DNA from: Flavobacterium hercynium
Lineage (GTDB): Bacteria > Bacteroidota > Bacteroidia > Flavobacteriales > Flavobacteriaceae
Direction of reading: 5' to 3'
Length of the DNA: 64,000 bases
Assembly (NCBI RefSeq): GCF_002217285.1
Contig: NZ_MUGW01000012.1
Span: 1-64,000 of the forward strand
Part shown: one piece after another, positions 61,125 to 64,000 of the stretch
Numbering within the stretch: the first letter of the stretch is position 1
How the letters are laid out: every line of letters starts with the position of its first letter
Program-made: the position numbers and the translations under genes
Notes under the pieces: generated by a model
What the model was told of the DNA's origin: nothing
The model's input: only the letters and a program-made list of their open reading frames with translations
The model's database searches: none

Positions 61125-63836
61125 TTAATCCTTATCCATTAAATAGAACGTACCGTCTGTCACATATTCTTTATATTTTTCACAAATAATGTCCCTAAGC
61201 CACTTTTTTTCTATGCTTGTCGCCCGAATAGCTTTATTCATTAAATAAAACTCATTTTGTATTTCAAGCTCCTTTTTAAGCAGTGATAATTGTTCATTCG
61301 GAAAATTATCCGAAATCATTAATATAGAAATAGCTACACTTTTAAAATTTTTATTGAAACCGGAATATTTCATCGCATTATTTCGAACCTCCAGTTCTTT
61401 ATTGTTTAGTAGCGCATAAAGCTCTGTTTTGTTGCCATACATGGACAGAATTATTTCTGCGTTTAATTTTTCATCTCCGCTTTTTGAAAGACCTTCTCTA
61501 GCCACTTGTAACAACTTTTGATCTGGTTGAACCTTAGATATCAAATTTGCTATCAACATTGATTTGTCTTTCTGGGGCATTAAGGATATAATCGTACTGT
61601 TAACCCCGGCCCTGTCAGTAATTGCTTTCCAGCGTAGTGCCTCAACGGTAACATCATCCCAGTCTAAAGGAATGGAAACTGGAAACTGACCAAATTTAAC
61701 GTTCATTTCGCGAAGCGTCCTAATCGAGGCAACACGTAATGTTGGTAAAATATCAGATTCGCTATATGGTAAGTGCTTTAATAATAGTGGTATTGCTTCA
61801 CGGCTTTTAAGATAAGCCATTGCATTTATAAGGATTTCCTGGTGATATGGTGTTGGCAACAGATTAAACGTATTTTCTATAAATGCATAGTTGACCATTT
61901 TTTTTCTTGCCAATTCTAAAATGATAAAGGGATCTCGCTGGAACTTTTCAGCCAGATATTCTGGATTTTGACGTAACTCAGTTTCGACTTCGGGACATTG
62001 TGCCAAAAGTAACTGCATACTTTCATTACTATGAAGCTGAACTGAAAGATTTAGTAAATGATCACATATTCCAATTGGCTTATCCTGTGCGATCAGTGCT
62101 GTTAGTATAAAATTTATTGCATCGTAATTTGGATCTTCACCTTTTTTTAATTTTATTTGGCTTTGTATGATAAAGTTTTCGAATTGTTTTTGAAGTGTAG
62201 CATAGTTGTTTTTTCTCATAAGATACCCCAGAGCAAGACCATCGTTGTATTGAACATTTTTTAGCAGTGTAATTATATCGTCGTCTTTTAGCTTGACATC
62301 ATAAAGAATTGCTGTTTCAAAAATTAGTGGAACTAGATTTGCCGCGAAATGGCCAGTAAGTAATTTACTCAGGTATTGTGAGACTTGTTTTTTGTCCTTA
62401 CTTTGTATATTATTCAAAATTTCGCGTTGTGAATAGAAATCTTCAATAAGGTTTACCTTCCATTGAAATGCATATTTGGATGCTGTCTTAAGGCTTATTC
62501 TGGTAAGGCAACCTATTGCAGCTCGTTTGTCAAGTACGCTATTCGAAGGATTTAAAATAAGAGAAATTAATACGATGGAATCACGAGGTGTCTGGATATA
62601 CTTAAAATAATTCAAAATGTTCGACTTATTTCGTGACTGCGAAGGATTTTTATTATATATTGCCTTCAGTGCAATAGATCTCGCTTTTGAGATCTCGCCT
62701 AAGGCTGTATAAAGTTCAACTTTTTTTCCATCATTGCATTCATCAATTACCATTGGAAATACTTGCTTTCCTAAAGTTCCCGCTAAAGCTAGTTTATTAC
62801 GTAGTTTGCTTTTGGGTAACAGGTCATTCGCATTTACGTTGAGAGTATACAAATGTTTGGGAAATCCCAAAAGAGCAAAGTGATGAATTCCTTTATAAAC
62901 AGACACGTTACTTTCTGTAATAACAGCAAATTGAGATTTGTCTAAAATTGAAAATGTGACACCTAACGCAAAAATTATTGTAATTGCCGCAATTGCTGTC
63001 GCTCTTTTAATAATTTTAATTATGTATTCTCGGGAATATCTCGTTGTTTTCAAAAGCATCTGTTTTAGCGACAGGTCTTTGTGAAAAAAAAGTAAAGGGT
63101 CTTTTTTATAAACCCCAGTAAAAACAACTTCCTGCTTTGGGGCGTTGGGGTAATTAAGCCTCAGGTCCTCCTCCAACTGAGTAGAAAGATATTCAAAGAG
63201 TTCTGAAAAATAGATCAGCCCTGACGTTCGGCTAATAACTATTTCACCTGCCAAGACACGTACAAAATGTTTAGTAAATAAGGTGCCATTTTCGTTCTCT
63301 AATTCCCATGAATTTTGCTCTGAACGTGAAGCACTTAAAAGAATTTTGAAGTCCTTCTCTTTCAGGTTAGAAAAATAAGAAGGGGCTAACTCTGCAAATC
63401 CGGCACTACGACAGCAGTCCAGAATAAAGATGAGTCCCCTTCCACCGAAGTTGGAGAATAAATCATTTAGTTCTATGCTGGAAAGCGCGGTTTTATCTAA
63501 ATTGTCAATCGCAGTTTCACCAAGGCAGAGATAAAATTTTGAATTATTAATAATGCCATGACCAGCAAAGTAAAATAGAAGACTGTCTCCATCGCGTGCA
63601 CTATTAACTTTATCTTGTATTTTTTCAATTACAAGTGATTTAGGCTGATGTTGTTCGATTATTTTTATATTTTCTAAAGGAATGCTTCCCGCATGTGGAT
63701 TTGTCAGGACATGCAGAAGACTAGCTACATCTTTCGTGGGGCTGCGCAGGTCTGCTAAATGCTTGCTTTGGTATTTATCGATGCCAAATAAAATAATCTG
63801 TGAGGATTGGCTAAACTCAATTGCTTTAATATCCAA
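61125..63836 (-). CDS. Caspase-like (C14) peptidase with membrane helix and helical-repeat tail
   Basis: A 903-residue protein. Residues 10-250 form a caspase/metacaspase p20-like domain: H93 in YFAGHG and the Cys in ILDCCRSAG (D140-C141-C142). NGTLFTKHFVRVL and SELFEYL match later parts. One membrane helix follows (about 277-297), then about 600 residues of short helical pairs resembling HEAT/ARM repeats (EIMMSK-like leucine-rich pairs, ALAGTLGKQV, AIPLLLKHLPYSE). The start is TTG at 63836; the codon just upstream is a stop, and no ATG precedes the domain. Caspase effectors with sensor tails act in bacterial abortive-infection systems; this role is inference. Confidence 0.85.
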   Translation of the reverse strand: MDIKAIEFSQSSQIILFGIDKYQSKHLADLRSPTKDVASLLHVLTNPHAGSIPLENIKIIEQHQPKSLVIEKIQDKVNSARDGDSLLFYFAGHGIINNSKFYLCLGETAIDNLDKTALSSIELNDLFSNFGGRGLIFILDCCRSAGFAELAPSYFSNLKEKDFKILLSASRSEQNSWELENENGTLFTKHFVRVLAGEIVISRTSGLIYFSELFEYLSTQLEEDLRLNYPNAPKQEVVFTGVYKKDPLLFFHKDLSLKQMLLKTTRYSREYIIKIIKRATAIAAITIIFALGVTFSILDKSQFAVITESNVSVYKGIHHFALLGFPKHLYTLNVNANDLLPKSKLRNKLALAGTLGKQVFPMVIDECNDGKKVELYTALGEISKARSIALKAIYNKNPSQSRNKSNILNYFKYIQTPRDSIVLISLILNPSNSVLDKRAAIGCLTRISLKTASKYAFQWKVNLIEDFYSQREILNNIQSKDKKQVSQYLSKLLTGHFAANLVPLIFETAILYDVKLKDDDIITLLKNVQYNDGLALGYLMRKNNYATLQKQFENFIIQSQIKLKKGEDPNYDAINFILTALIAQDKPIGICDHLLNLSVQLHSNESMQLLLAQCPEVETELRQNPEYLAEKFQRDPFIILELARKKMVNYAFIENTFNLLPTPYHQEILINAMAYLKSREAIPLLLKHLPYSESDILPTLRVASIRTLREMNVKFGQFPVSIPLDWDDVTVEALRWKAITDRAGVNSTIISLMPQKDKSMLIANLISKVQPDQKLLQVAREGLSKSGDEKLNAEIILSMYGNKTELYALLNNKELEVRNNAMKYSGFNKNFKSVAISILMISDNFPNEQLSLLKKELEIQNEFYLMNKAIRATSIEKKWLRDIICEKYKEYVTDGTFYLMDKD

Positions 63837-63839
63837 CTA

Positions 63840-64000
63840 TTAGAACCATTTAGAGGTAAAGGCACGTTTAGGTGGTAATAAATTTTTTCTTCCTTCCGGT
63901 AAAACTTCGCCGCGGGCCAATGATTGGTCTTGATTCTCTTTCCCGGTTATTTGATTTGTTCCAACCGCCGTGCTGTAAATTAGAAATCCGTTAACGATGG
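63840..64000 (-). CDS. Partial CDS running off the window, directly upstream of the caspase gene
   Basis: The last 52 codons of a minus-strand gene (stop TAA at 63842-63840) are visible, including NGFLIYSTAVGTNQ and ARGEVLPEGRKNLLPPKRAF. Only 3 bp separate its stop from the TTG of the caspase-like gene, so translation is probably coupled. No family can be assigned from this fragment. The gene continues beyond 64000. Confidence 0.65.
   Translation of the reverse strand, partial: IVNGFLIYSTAVGTNQITGKENQDQSLARGEVLPEGRKNLLPPKRAFTSKWF

Noticed and set aside
63840..64000. Second caspase-type domain in the truncated upstream gene
   Set aside because: IYSTAVGT loosely resembles a caspase strand, but 52 residues without a catalytic motif cannot support it.

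Overview
The window reads as chromosomal DNA of a Bacteroidota bacterium of the Flavobacterium type. The basis is AT-rich DNA, SusC/SusD-type import genes, a type IX secretion sorting tail, Bacteroidota-style lipoprotein signals, and promoter-like elements of the form TAnnTTTG. No rRNA, tRNA or CRISPR array was seen. All family assignments come from reading motifs by eye; no search was run.

Region 1 (about 1-5.4 kb) is a compact plus-strand glycan-degradation cluster: a GH2 enzyme, two GH43 enzymes and an aldose 1-epimerase, closed by a strong terminator. It has no SusC/SusD pair inside the window. Region 2 (about 5.5-28.8 kb) holds metabolic, redox and regulatory genes: a shortened erythromycin-esterase-like protein, a tautomerase, alpha/beta hydrolases, a serine beta-lactamase-like hydrolase, two Crp/Fnr regulators, three AraC regulators, an HxlR/nitroreductase divergent pair, a photolyase/DUF2805 pair facing a two-SDR operon, an aldo/keto reductase, an inositol-monophosphatase-like protein, and a LytS/LytTR two-component pair beside an outer-membrane beta-barrel gene. 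One methyltransferase gene is split by a single-base change in an A tract.

Region 3 (about 29.2-38.8 kb) is the most coherent regulated system. A clear SAM-I (S-box) riboswitch precedes a 31-codon small ORF, then a SusC-type TonB-dependent receptor, a SusD lipoprotein, a TlpA-like thioredoxin protein, an M14 metallocarboxypeptidase and an S9 prolyl-oligopeptidase-type peptidase. The layout suggests peptide capture, import and trimming that is switched on when S-adenosylmethionine is low, i.e. a scavenging route for sulphur amino acids. Region 4 (38.9-46.6 kb) has an MFS exporter, a MarR-GNAT fusion, a T9SS-secreted beta-helix protein, an HxlR/VOC divergent pair, a second VOC protein and two lipoproteins (one BatD-like) that share a duplicated upstream block.

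Region 5 (about 47-64 kb) looks like an accessory defence or conflict island. It starts with a mobilome-type CxxC-x11-CxxC membrane protein and a Cys-tailed small protein. A type I restriction-modification operon (hsdM, hsdS, two inserted accessory genes, hsdR) follows, preceded by a 94-bp imperfect palindrome. After an XRE regulator and a nearly 1 kb non-coding stretch come a putative ADP-ribosyltransferase-fold protein, a HEPN-like helical protein, small uncharacterised genes, a Cys/His-rich HNH-like protein, and a caspase-like peptidase with one membrane segment and a long helical repeat tail. The caspase-like gene has a TTG start and lies directly downstream of a gene that runs off the window.
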